Shown one piece after another: positions 26,761 to 34,473 of a DNA stretch of 64,000 nt; position 1 is the stretch's first letter; every line of letters begins with the position of its first letter. Source of the DNA: Pseudobdellovibrio sp031428275 (lineage in GTDB: Bacteria > Bdellovibrionota > Bdellovibrionia > Bdellovibrionales > Bdellovibrionaceae); NCBI GenBank assembly GCA_031428275.1, contig JANPPC010000027.1:1-64000 (forward strand). The letters run 5' to 3'. The position numbers and the translations under genes were made by a program. Under the pieces are notes generated by a model that was not told where the DNA came from, did not search any database, and worked only from the letters and a program-made list of their open reading frames with translations.

Positions 26761-27987
26761 TTGGCAATTTATACCTATCAAGCTCGTTCAATTAATGGCC
26801 AGATTTCACAGGGTAAAATTGAAGCCCGTGATGAGGCCGAGGCACGTATCAAGCTACGGGCCAAACAATTAATACCGGTTAAGTTAACTGTGCTTACGCA
26901 AAGTAAGAATGATAGTGAACTTGAAATTGCGATTAAAAGCTTATTTGAGGCAAAGATTAAAAGTAAAGACCTACAAATTTTTACCCGGCAATTTGCAACC
27001 TTGATTAATGCCGGTATTCCAATTTCTGATTCGCTTCGAATTTTGTCGGATGGTTCGTTAAATAAACTTTTAAAAGAAACCCTTATTCAAATTCGTGCTT
27101 CGATTGAGGTAGGTCGAAAATTATCTGATTCAATGTTCCAGCACCCACGAGTATTTGACCGTCTCTATTGTAATATGGTTCAAGCGGGCGAAGAAGCCGG
27201 CATCATAGACACGATTTTACTTCGACTTTCAATTTATCTAGAAAAAAACGAAAAAACGAAGAATCAAGTTCGCAGCGCTTTAATTATGCCCGCTGTTATT
27301 ACGGTTGTGGCTTTCCTAGTCGTGACGGGAATTATCGTTTTCATCATTCCGAAGTTTCAGGGCTTCTATGCAAGTTCGGGTAAAGCTTTACCCGCGCTGA
27401 CGCAAATTCTGGTCGATTTGTCTGCGCTACTTCGCAATCACTGGTTTATACTAGTTGTGATTTTAGTCGGCAGCATAAGTTCTTTGATTTATTACATTAA
27501 TACACCAGACGGTAAGAAGCAGTTTGATATCGTACTGATCAATGCTCCGATCATTGGTGACGTGGTTCAAAAATCAAGCGTTGCTAGGATGAGCCGTACA
27601 TTATCAACGTTACTTTCTTCGGGGATTGGTTTAATCGACGCTATCGAAATTGCTTCGCGAACCGCCGGTAATTATGTAATCGAGAAAGCTTTATCCGCCT
27701 GCAAAGAGGCCGTAATGGTTGGAAAGCCCTTCAATGTTCCGCTTTCGAAACAGAAAGAAATTCCACTTATGGTTTCGCAGATGGTAGCCGTCGGCGAGCA
27801 GTCGGGGGCTATTGATACGATGCTAGCTAAAGTCGCCGATTTTTATGAAGACGAAGTTGAAAATGCAGTGAAAGCGATGACATCGTTAATCGAGCCACTG
27901 ATGATGGTTGTTCTTGGCGGAATTATCGCATTCGTACTGATTGCGATGTACTTACCTATTTTCGGTCTTGGCGACACAATGGGTTAG
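26761..27987 (+). CDS. pilC: Type IV pilus inner-membrane platform protein PilC
   Basis: 408 residues with two GspF/PilC repeats and three membrane helices (~172-195, 220-243 and 378-402). Motifs include FTRQFATLINAGIPI, MVQAGEEAG and the second-repeat MVAVGEQSG. It forms the platform that couples PilB to the pilus base. The start is TTG at 26761, directly abutting the preceding stop codon. Two bases separate it from pilS. Confidence 0.93.
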   Translation: MAIYTYQARSINGQISQGKIEARDEAEARIKLRAKQLIPVKLTVLTQSKNDSELEIAIKSLFEAKIKSKDLQIFTRQFATLINAGIPISDSLRILSDGSLNKLLKETLIQIRASIEVGRKLSDSMFQHPRVFDRLYCNMVQAGEEAGIIDTILLRLSIYLEKNEKTKNQVRSALIMPAVITVVAFLVVTGIIVFIIPKFQGFYASSGKALPALTQILVDLSALLRNHWFILVVILVGSISSLIYYINTPDGKKQFDIVLINAPIIGDVVQKSSVARMSRTLSTLLSSGIGLIDAIEIASRTAGNYVIEKALSACKEAVMVGKPFNVPLSKQKEIPLMVSQMVAVGEQSGAIDTMLAKVADFYEDEVENAVKAMTSLIEPLMMVVLGGIIAFVLIAMYLPIFGLGDTMG

Positions 27988-27989
27988 CG

Positions 27990-29564
27990 ATGGCACAAGC
28001 ACAAAGTTTACAATTTTTATTAAATGCAGAAACTAGAAAAAGCTTAAGAACTTTAATCTTAGTGGCTTACTTTGCCATATTTCAAACTTTGATTTTGGTG
28101 CAGAAGCCTTTTTTACAGTTAGATTTTGTATTAATATTTTATACGTCTTTTAGTTTTCTATTCGTACACCATTTCATTCTATATTTTAGCACCGTGTTCG
28201 ACAAATCACCTTTACACAAGTTCTGTTCTTATTTTTTTGATTTTATAATCATGATCTATTTCATGAAATCGTTTCCTCAGCTTTCTAGCTTTTTATTAGT
28301 GCTTCAACTGTTTATGCTGTTTCTGGCAAGTTTCGAGCTGAGTTTTATTGGTTTGTGCGGTTTAGGTTTCTTGGCCTCGGTAGGTACGTCACTTACGACC
28401 CTGTCTTCCCAGCAATTGGGTTCAGTTCAAAACTTACTTTCTTTAACGCTGTTCAACCTTTCTTATTTGGCCGTGATTGTTATAGCTGGGCAGCTTCGAA
28501 ACGATATCTTCAACCTGCAGGTTGACCTTACGCAGACTCGAAAAAAATGGAAATCGCAGGCCGACTTTGCCAAAACTTTAGTTGAAAAAATGCCTTTGGG
28601 CTTGTTGGTCACCCAGGGTAACGATGAAATTGTTTTACAAAACTCTTACTTAACTGATTCTATAAAAGTTGAATTTCCAAAAATAAGATCGATGCTAGAT
28701 TCTAAAGAGCTGAACAGCCCAGACATTACGTACTTAGACCATCAGTCAAACATGCGGCGTATTTTGCAGATTGACCGAGCAAAGTATTATGACGAAGACA
28801 TCGCCGCCGAGTTATCTATTTATCTTTTAAAAGATGTGACCGAGTTACGTGAACTTGAAAATGAATTTAAGCAGAAAGATAAATTAGCCACAATCGGCCA
28901 GCTTGCTGCCGGAATTGCGCATGAAATTAGAAACCCTTTGGCCGGAATTAGCGGCAGTATTCAACTACTTTCACAAGACGAAGAAAAGATAGATCCCGAT
29001 CAAAAAAAGTTGATGAAAATTGTTCTAAAAGAGATCGATCGACTAAACAATTTAATAACTGAATTTCTGGATTACGCAAAACCTGAAAAAAAACCTGATC
29101 AGGCGGTAAATCTTAAAGATTTAATGACCGAAATAGCGCATGTTTTGAAAGCGCATCCAGATGCTAAAGCGAGTTTAAACTGGGAACTTCACTTAGAATC
29201 GGTAAGAATACTAGGTTTTTCAGAAAAATTAAAACAGGCTTTTTTGAATATATTAATAAATTCGATTCAAGCATTGAAAGAAGGCACTGATCCAGTTATT
29301 TCCATTTCGCTAACAAATGACGAAAAAAATGCTATTCTTTGTATTAAAGATAACGGGTCGGGGATTTCTCCCGAAACTCAAAAACGAATGTTTGATCCTT
29401 TTCATACGACGAAACCAAAGGGCACGGGCCTAGGTTTGGCAATTACTCACAAGATTCTAGATGCGCATGCCGCACAAATTTCTGTAGTAAGTGATACGGG
29501 TAAAGGTACTGAATTTAAAATTAAATTCCCACTGACTGGGGCTACGAAAGAGGAGACGAAATGA
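27990..29564 (+). CDS. pilS: Membrane sensor histidine kinase PilS
   Basis: 524 residues. Five or six hydrophobic helices occupy residues ~20-165 with almost no periplasmic loops, as in PilS, which senses pilin within the membrane. A PAS-like segment follows (~195-290), then HisKA with the phospho-histidine in AHEIRNPLAG (~311) and an HATPase domain (NSIQALKEG, DNGSGIS, GTGLGLAITHKI). PilS controls pilin expression by phosphorylating PilR. The stop overlaps pilR by ATGA. Confidence 0.88.
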   Translation: MAQAQSLQFLLNAETRKSLRTLILVAYFAIFQTLILVQKPFLQLDFVLIFYTSFSFLFVHHFILYFSTVFDKSPLHKFCSYFFDFIIMIYFMKSFPQLSSFLLVLQLFMLFLASFELSFIGLCGLGFLASVGTSLTTLSSQQLGSVQNLLSLTLFNLSYLAVIVIAGQLRNDIFNLQVDLTQTRKKWKSQADFAKTLVEKMPLGLLVTQGNDEIVLQNSYLTDSIKVEFPKIRSMLDSKELNSPDITYLDHQSNMRRILQIDRAKYYDEDIAAELSIYLLKDVTELRELENEFKQKDKLATIGQLAAGIAHEIRNPLAGISGSIQLLSQDEEKIDPDQKKLMKIVLKEIDRLNNLITEFLDYAKPEKKPDQAVNLKDLMTEIAHVLKAHPDAKASLNWELHLESVRILGFSEKLKQAFLNILINSIQALKEGTDPVISISLTNDEKNAILCIKDNGSGISPETQKRMFDPFHTTKPKGTGLGLAITHKILDAHAAQISVVSDTGKGTEFKIKFPLTGATKEETK

Positions 29565-30967
29565 AATCTCGAATTTTAGTTGTTGATGATGAAGAATCAA
29601 TACGTGAATTTTTAGAAATTATGTTGAAAAAAGAAGGTTATGAAGTGACGACCGCTGAAGATGGTCTACGAGCTAAAGATATCTTAAGTAAAAAATCTTT
29701 CGACATGGTTATTTCAGACATGCAAATGCCAAATGTAACGGGCATCGAGCTATTAAAGCATGTAAAAGAAAGCTACCCAGACGTGGTATTTATGATGATT
29801 ACCGCTTTTGGTACAACCGAAACGGCTGTAGACGCGATGAAGATGGGAGCTTACGACTACGTAACAAAACCATTTAAAATCGATGAAGTTCGTTTGAATA
29901 TTTCGAACGCCTTACGTTCAAAGAATTTAGAAACTGAAGTTAGAGTACTCAAAAAAGAACTAGTTAAAGAGTATTCATTTCAGAATATGATCGGAAATTC
30001 TGCTGCTATGCATACGATTTTCGATTTGGTTAAGCGCGTATCACAAGCGCCGACGAATGTGCTGGTTACGGGCGAGTCCGGCACCGGTAAAGAAGTGGTC
30101 GCAAAGGCCATTCATTATAATGGACCGCTAAAAGATAAGCCATTTGTAACAATTAACTGCGGAGCCATCCCTGAGAATTTGATGGAATCGGAAATGTTTG
30201 GTCATAAAAAAGGATCTTTCACTGGCGCCATCGCCGATAAAGTTGGTCTATTTGAGGTGGCAGACAGCGGGACTTTATTTTTAGATGAGGTCGGCGAGTT
30301 GCCACTGTCAATTCAGGTTAAACTTTTAAGAGCGATTCAAGAGCGTATTATTCGTCGAGTCGGTGCAACCGACGATATGAAAGTTGAAGTTCGTATTATC
30401 GCTGCCACTAATCGCAATTTAGAAGATATGGTTTCTAAGGGTTCATTCAGACAAGATTTATTCTATCGTTTGAATGTTATCAATATTCGTACTCCGGCCC
30501 TTCGCGAGCGGTCGGACGACATACCTTTATTAGCTAATTTCTTTTTACGTAAGTACAATGAAAAATTGAATAAAGCCATTTCAACGATTTCTACCGAAGC
30601 TATGGATATACTAAAAAAGTATAATTACCCAGGTAACGTGCGTGAGCTAGAAAATATGATTGAAAGAACCGTCGCTCTCGAGGCAGGTTCAACTATTCTG
30701 CCAGAGTCTTTGCCGCCAATGGTTAATACGACTTCGGGGCGTAAAATGGCCTCTAGCAACGAAATTGAAATCGGTGACGAGGGTCTTGATCTAGACAAGG
30801 TCATGGGTCAAATCGAAAAAGAGCTTTTAGTAAAAGCGATTCATTCAGCCGGTGGAATAAAGAAAAAAGCAGCGAAGCTTTTACATATCTCATTCAGATC
30901 CATGAGATATCGTATCGAAAAGTATAATTTAGGTGTTGTAGGTGACGACGAACTAGATGATGAATAA
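29561..30967 (+). CDS. pilR: Sigma-54-dependent response regulator PilR
   Basis: 468 residues: receiver with Asp53 (MVISDMQMPN), AAA+ domain with Walker A GESGTGKE, sigma-54 loop GSFTGA (a common variant of GAFTGA) and a C-terminal Fis-like helix-turn-helix (KKAAKLLHISFRSMRYRIEKY). PilR activates the sigma-54 promoter of the pilin gene. The position after pilB-pilC-pilS makes the name secure. It could also act on the sigma-54 promoters beginning 400 bases downstream, though this is unproven. Confidence 0.92.
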   Translation: MKSRILVVDDEESIREFLEIMLKKEGYEVTTAEDGLRAKDILSKKSFDMVISDMQMPNVTGIELLKHVKESYPDVVFMMITAFGTTETAVDAMKMGAYDYVTKPFKIDEVRLNISNALRSKNLETEVRVLKKELVKEYSFQNMIGNSAAMHTIFDLVKRVSQAPTNVLVTGESGTGKEVVAKAIHYNGPLKDKPFVTINCGAIPENLMESEMFGHKKGSFTGAIADKVGLFEVADSGTLFLDEVGELPLSIQVKLLRAIQERIIRRVGATDDMKVEVRIIAATNRNLEDMVSKGSFRQDLFYRLNVINIRTPALRERSDDIPLLANFFLRKYNEKLNKAISTISTEAMDILKKYNYPGNVRELENMIERTVALEAGSTILPESLPPMVNTTSGRKMASSNEIEIGDEGLDLDKVMGQIEKELLVKAIHSAGGIKKKAAKLLHISFRSMRYRIEKYNLGVVGDDELDDE

Positions 30968-31007
30968 GCATTTTGTGCAGATTTATTAAAACAGCAATTG
31001 ATCAATG

Positions 31008-31355
31008 CTAGCTGTTAGAATCGTTTGAACCAGAATCGTAATCGACCTGAATATTGTTAAAGTATTCAGGTAAGCTATCGATTAAAACTTTAAGTTTATC
31101 TTTATTCTTATCAGTGGCTAATTCTTCAAACTGTTGGCCGACTTCTCCCAAATAATGAAAACCGTAACTAGAGCATGCACCTTTCCAGTTATGACCGATT
31201 TTTTTAATTTGATTATAGTCCTGATCTATAATCGCCTGATTCAAAATTTTAAGATCATTTGTTTTATTGCGTAAAAAACCCGGAATTAAGTCAGCCAGCA
31301 TTTGTTCAACCATAATTCGGTCCGAGTATTTTTCAACGAAATTCTGATTTTGCAT
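31008..31355 (-). CDS. Hpt-domain phosphotransfer protein
   Basis: 115 residues, nearly all one Hpt helical bundle. The phospho-histidine is His55 in KKIGHNWKGACSSYGF, the usual HxxKG context. Such proteins carry phosphate between hybrid kinases and receivers. It has a clear GGAGG ribosome site and its own sigma-54-type promoter (31397-31411). No kinase is adjacent, but three hybrid kinases lie within 20 kb. It converges with pilR. Confidence 0.85.
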   Translation of the reverse strand: MQNQNFVEKYSDRIMVEQMLADLIPGFLRNKTNDLKILNQAIIDQDYNQIKKIGHNWKGACSSYGFHYLGEVGQQFEELATDKNKDKLKVLIDSLPEYFNNIQVDYDSGSNDSNS

Positions 31356-31396
31356 AAAACCTCCGGTAATGTATTTGTATCATCTTAATCACAATA

Positions 31397-31411
31397 GCAA
31401 GCTATGTGCCT
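31397..31411 (-). promoter_or_regulatory. Sigma-54-type promoter of the Hpt gene
   Basis: The minus strand reads AGGCACATAGCTTGC, with GG and GC of the -24 and -12 elements exactly 10 bases apart. Transcription would start near 31386, 31 bases before the Hpt ATG. Confidence 0.7.
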
Positions 31412-31546
31412 AAGTGGGTGGCGGCGAAATAACCTCCTAATCTTTTTGAAGTGTAGATATTTTTCTTAGCCTTTCAAATTTTACCCGTTGCTGCAGTATT
31501 TAGCTGTCTGAAGGCAAGCGTATTAGTTCTAAAGTGAAGGTCTAGG

Positions 31547-31561
31547 TGGTCTCAGTTTTGC
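31547..31561 (+). promoter_or_regulatory. Sigma-54-type promoter of the receiver gene at 31610
   Basis: TGGTCTCAGTTTTGC keeps GG and GC 10 bases apart. It is divergent from the Hpt promoter, with 135 bases in between for a shared enhancer. Confidence 0.6.
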
Positions 31562-31571
31562 CTCTTACCTA

Positions 31572-31593
31572 TATAAGTACAGTATAAGTACAG
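31572..31593 (+). repeat. Perfect 11-base tandem direct repeat in the leader
   Basis: TATAAGTACAG occurs twice in immediate succession, 31572-31582 and 31583-31593. It lies between the sigma-54-type promoter and the ribosome site GGGAGGGG at 31601-31608, so it would be in or next to the transcript leader. It could be a protein-binding site. Confidence 0.8.
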
Positions 31594-31609
31594 TTGAAAA
31601 GGGAGGGGT

Positions 31610-32077
31610 ATGGATGCGCTATCTTTTGTAAAAAACGCTAAGTCAAATACAGAAACACAAATTGTATCTGGAGTGATGCCAAAGAAAATTTTGGTTGTTG
31701 AAGATGACACGAGCATGACTGTTCTTCTAGGAAAAGCGATACTTGATGTATTTTCAGATGCCGAGATTCAATGGGCATCTAGTCTCGAGCAAGCAGTTAC
31801 GCATTTGATTCAGAATGCTGATATTTCTGAGAAAGCACCGTATGACCTGATAATCACCGATATTTTTTTAGAAGGCAACGGCACTGGGTTAGATTTTTGG
31901 ACAGTTTTAACTGGCACATACCCTGGAATACCATTTTTAGTGATCTCGTCAATTACGAAAGAAAATGTATTAAATGCAGTTTCTGATGAGCAAAAAAAGT
32001 CTTTGGTGTATTTGAAGAAACCATTTTTATTTGCGCAATGTAAGCAAAGTATTCAAGAAATTTTATTGAGTAAGTAA
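31610..32077 (+). CDS. Stand-alone response regulator receiver protein
   Basis: 155 residues. A short N-terminal extension (~1-24) precedes one receiver domain: acidic pair EDD (31-33), phospho-acceptor Asp84 in LIITDIFLEG, and Lys in VYLKKPF. There is no output domain, so it is a phosphate shuttle or a protein-interaction regulator. The ATG at 31610 has the strong GGGAGGGG site. An internal ATG at 31676 would start directly at the receiver. Together with the divergent Hpt gene it could form a phosphorelay link. Confidence 0.85.
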   Translation: MDALSFVKNAKSNTETQIVSGVMPKKILVVEDDTSMTVLLGKAILDVFSDAEIQWASSLEQAVTHLIQNADISEKAPYDLIITDIFLEGNGTGLDFWTVLTGTYPGIPFLVISSITKENVLNAVSDEQKKSLVYLKKPFLFAQCKQSIQEILLSK

Positions 32078-32149
32078 GAGCGAATAAAAATACAAGAATT
32101 TTATAAGTCTTTTAATATCGACTTTATAATTCCATGGAAAGGAACATTT

Positions 32150-32497
32150 ATGGACAACAATCTAGATAAGAATACTCTGTTGAACTGCGATGAGAAACAA
32201 CGTCAAATGGCACGTTTAATTATTCTTCGTCTGGCCGCCGCTTGGTTAGAAAAGCAAAACTGGGTTTCTTCACCTTATGGCGGGCAGAACCCAGTGCAAG
32301 ATTTGCTTTTTCAGGCGCAGCTTGCGGCAAATCGAGTCTGGGAAGATTTCTTTGCCAAAGATCAAGAATCTTTCAATTACGATGTAAGCGGGATTAAATC
32401 ACAAATTTTACAAATGAGTGAGCTAACCCCTGAACTTAAAGAATTCTTCGAGAAGCGACTAGCTGCCGAAGATAATTCTTTAATAGGCAATACGTAA
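32150..32497 (+). CDS. Hypothetical helical protein
   Basis: 115 residues, not recognised. It is mostly helical, charged and cytoplasmic, with no signal peptide or membrane helix. Notable stretches are RQMARLIILRLAAAWLEKQ and a terminal ELTPELKEFFEKRLAAED. The ribosome site GGAAAGGA precedes the ATG. It follows the receiver gene by 72 bases, in which I see no separate sigma-54 promoter, so it may be co-transcribed. It converges with the YqjE-like gene. Confidence 0.65.
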   Translation: MDNNLDKNTLLNCDEKQRQMARLIILRLAAAWLEKQNWVSSPYGGQNPVQDLLFQAQLAANRVWEDFFAKDQESFNYDVSGIKSQILQMSELTPELKEFFEKRLAAEDNSLIGNT

Positions 32498-32500
32498 AGA

Positions 32501-33013
32501 TTAATTGCGCGTGTCTGGATTATATCCATTTTGTGAAGATTTGAAGCTGGCATCGCTAGGCTTGTCTGTTTCAGGTTCAGGTTCAGGTTTGTTTTTGTCT
32601 TTAACATACTTAACCACTTCATTCAGTAACATAGCTAATGTATCTTCTAGCGGGCTGTTGGGGCGAGCTGAGGGCTGGGACTGAAATGCCGCTGCTGGTA
32701 TGATTGGTTTAGAGCGTGGCCATAAGATAAATGTAAGAACGGCCAACGAAATTGCAGACAAAATGCTCGCACTGGTCAGCAAAGCAGAAAAGTAGATAAC
32801 GCCTCGGGTATCATATTGCGCAGAGGCTTCGAGTACCATAATAATCACTCCGGCAGCAAGCAGGGCCGCAAAAACAAACGAAGAAATGACGATTAAAAGC
32901 GCCTTCCGACTTTTTGCAATTAATTGTTGAACAACAGTCAGCATCGACACACTAATTAAGCCTTCCAGCTTTCGGGTGAAAGAGCCAAAAAGTAAATTTA
33001 AAATTCCTAACAC
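32501..33013 (-). CDS. Two-helix membrane protein, YqjE/holin-superfamily-like
   Basis: 170 residues from GTG at 33011-33013, chosen because AAGGGG lies six bases upstream. A TTG six codons earlier would start inside the U-tract of the terminator at 33036-33061. It has an amphipathic N-terminus, two adjacent membrane helices (~37-60 and ~75-98) and a polar Pro/Glu-rich C-terminus. The topology and its position after a YqjD-like gene match the yqjD-yqjE pair. Role in envelope stress or ribosome anchoring is inferred from that pairing. Confidence 0.6.
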   Translation of the reverse strand: MLGILNLLFGSFTRKLEGLISVSMLTVVQQLIAKSRKALLIVISSFVFAALLAAGVIIMVLEASAQYDTRGVIYFSALLTSASILSAISLAVLTFILWPRSKPIIPAAAFQSQPSARPNSPLEDTLAMLLNEVVKYVKDKNKPEPEPETDKPSDASFKSSQNGYNPDTRN

Positions 33014-33030
33014 AGAGATCCCCTTTTTCA

Positions 33031-33062
33031 AAAAAAAGGCGATCTCGAATGAGATCGCCTTA
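33031..33062 (-). terminator. Rho-independent terminator after the YqjD-like gene
   Basis: Arms AAGGCGATCTC (33036-33046) and GAGATCGCCTT (33051-33061) pair perfectly over 11 bases with loop GAAT. On the minus strand the stem is followed by a run of eight U. The YqjE-like gene starts immediately after, so some read-through would be needed for co-expression. Confidence 0.85.
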
Positions 33063-33078
33063 AGTGCATTTTGTATAT

Positions 33079-33369
33079 TTAGTCGCGGCCCATTCTTCTA
33101 ATTAAAGTTGCCGCTACTGCGCCAACTGCTGCAGCACCCAGTAACGAGTAAAGCGGATACCTTTTAACGATGGCTATTGTAGAGTCGAGGCCTGATTCTG
33201 CCTGGGACTTTAAATCGTTATACGTTGATTCTAATTCTGAAGAGTCAAAGTTTTTGACTTTTTTGTCGATTACTTTCGCCCCTTGTTTGAATTTGTCAGA
33301 CACAGAATCGGCAGCTTGGTTGATATTTTGACTGGCTTGTTTCACATTTTTTTGTAAATCGGTATCCAT
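33079..33369 (-). CDS. YqjD/ElaB-like (DUF883) membrane-anchored protein
   Basis: 96 residues. A charged helical region (~1-70; SVSDKFKQGAK, DLKSQAESGLD) is followed by a single C-terminal membrane helix (YPLYSLLGAAAVGAVAATLIRRMGR). This is the ElaB/YqjD plan, known in E. coli as stationary-phase, ribosome-binding inner-membrane proteins. It has a ribosome site GGAG before the ATG. Neighbours are the unknown 66-residue gene and the YqjE-like gene on the same strand. Confidence 0.75.
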   Translation of the reverse strand: MDTDLQKNVKQASQNINQAADSVSDKFKQGAKVIDKKVKNFDSSELESTYNDLKSQAESGLDSTIAIVKRYPLYSLLGAAAVGAVAATLIRRMGRD

Positions 33370-33414
33370 GTTAAATCTCCGTTAGTTTTATTTAGGTTAA
33401 ATTCTTTTTTTTAG

Positions 33415-33615
33415 TTAGGTCAGCTTGTGCTCTGGAGGCAGTTGCTCTTCGTAAAGTTCATTAGGTAAATCGGGCTTAACTTCATTTGGATTCGCGGGTT
33501 GCTCAGTGGGTATATTTGAACCGACTTCGTTTCGCTTCTTTTCAGGCGCTACATTCGCTCGAGGCTTCAACTTACTTTCGCCTGGTTGTGAAATATCTAT
33601 TACTTGGTTAGCCAT
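33415..33615 (-). CDS. Small hydrophilic hypothetical protein
   Basis: 66 residues, Pro/Asn/Glu/Lys-rich and predicted disordered (SNIPTEQPANPNEV). No known family. The ORF is supported by a consensus ribosome site (GGAGGATTTATG) and by a strong sigma-54-type promoter 45 bases upstream, so it is very likely real. First gene of a minus-strand operon with the YqjD-like gene. Confidence 0.7.
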   Translation of the reverse strand: MANQVIDISQPGESKLKPRANVAPEKKRNEVGSNIPTEQPANPNEVKPDLPNELYEEQLPPEHKLT

Positions 33616-33659
33616 AAATCCTCCGATTTTTTGTATGGTTGTTTATACAAGCTAGTAAT

Positions 33660-33674
33660 GCAACGTAAATGCCA
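33660..33674 (-). promoter_or_regulatory. Sigma-54-type promoter of the 66-residue gene
   Basis: The minus strand reads TGGCATTTACGTTGC, with both invariant dinucleotides 10 bases apart. Start site near 33648. Confidence 0.8.
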
Positions 33675-33805
33675 CATTTGAATCGACCTATGGGGAATGA
33701 GGGAGGCTACGCTTCCAGCGTGTGCAAAAATACCCTAAACGCACCGTATTTGGGGCTTTTTTGGCCTACCATTTTTCCCTAGTCGTATTAACGAGCGTCC
33801 CATAT

Positions 33806-33820
33806 TGGCACTTATGTTGC
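33806..33820 (+). promoter_or_regulatory. Sigma-54-type promoter of the hemerythrin-like gene
   Basis: TGGCACTTATGTTGC matches the -24/-12 consensus closely. It is divergent from the promoter at 33660-33674, with 131 bases between them that contain an ACGCT/AGCGT inverted repeat at 33709-33721. Confidence 0.85.
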
Positions 33821-33853
33821 TGATTCTTGCCTTGTGCCCACACGGAGGATTTA

Positions 33854-34345
33854 ATGGAGCTAATCAGTTACATGCAAACTGATCAAAAAAATATTCGTAA
33901 ATTGCTAAAATCTTTTGAAAGATTAGAAGACCTAGATTTTAAACGCCGTCAATTTGAAGAGCTTTCTGATTTGATTAACGTCTTTTTTAGGGCGGAAGAA
34001 ACCGCTATTTATGCGTCTAGTATTGTAAATAGCTCAAACGTTCTGAGGTCGTTCGCGCTTAAAGGTTTCAATGAGCACAAGCGAATTGATAAAATGATCG
34101 GGCGGGTTGAGAGCGCGATTGAAGCGAACGAATGGACCGAGCAATTTAATTTATTTAGCCAGGCCCTCAGTGATTATTTGCTTGAAGAAGAGACCTATTA
34201 CTTTCCACTGCTATTAAAAATTTATGAATCGGTCGAACTTGATCGCGCGGCAGTTGATTACTTGAAACTAAAAAAGTCTGAGCAAGCGCGTATAAAGCAA
34301 AATAGAAAAGTTAAAAAAGAAAAAGAAGTTCAACTCGGTTGTTAA
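33854..34345 (+). CDS. Hemerythrin-like protein with missing metal ligands
   Basis: 163 residues from ATG 33854, six bases after GGAGG. An in-frame TTG at 33827 would start within the ribosome site region. It has a four-helix HHE pattern, but most iron-ligand histidines are gone: DQKNIRKLL where DHxxI is expected, FFRAEETAIYA where HxxxE is expected, and YLLEEETYYFP where HxxxEE is expected. Only EHKRID keeps its histidine. It probably no longer binds a di-iron site and may be a sensor scaffold. A strong sigma-54 promoter lies in front. Confidence 0.65.
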   Translation: MELISYMQTDQKNIRKLLKSFERLEDLDFKRRQFEELSDLINVFFRAEETAIYASSIVNSSNVLRSFALKGFNEHKRIDKMIGRVESAIEANEWTEQFNLFSQALSDYLLEEETYYFPLLLKIYESVELDRAAVDYLKLKKSEQARIKQNRKVKKEKEVQLGC

Positions 34346-34473
34346 AAGCTTGACTGAGAATTAATACCGTAAAAAAAAGTTTATAGAGTGACGCGAGACC
34401 TGGAATCGACTAGCTTGGGGCAATAAGCAACAATTTTATTAGGGAAAAAATCTACAAAAGTTAAAGGGGAGTT

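Noticed and set aside
33029..33031. TTG as start of the YqjE-like gene
   Set aside because: It lies in the U-tract of a terminator; the GTG at 33011-33013 has a proper ribosome site.
34400..34440. Possible sigma-54 promoter before the NtrC gene at 34474
   Set aside because: GG and GC pairs are 8 or 9 bases apart instead of 10.
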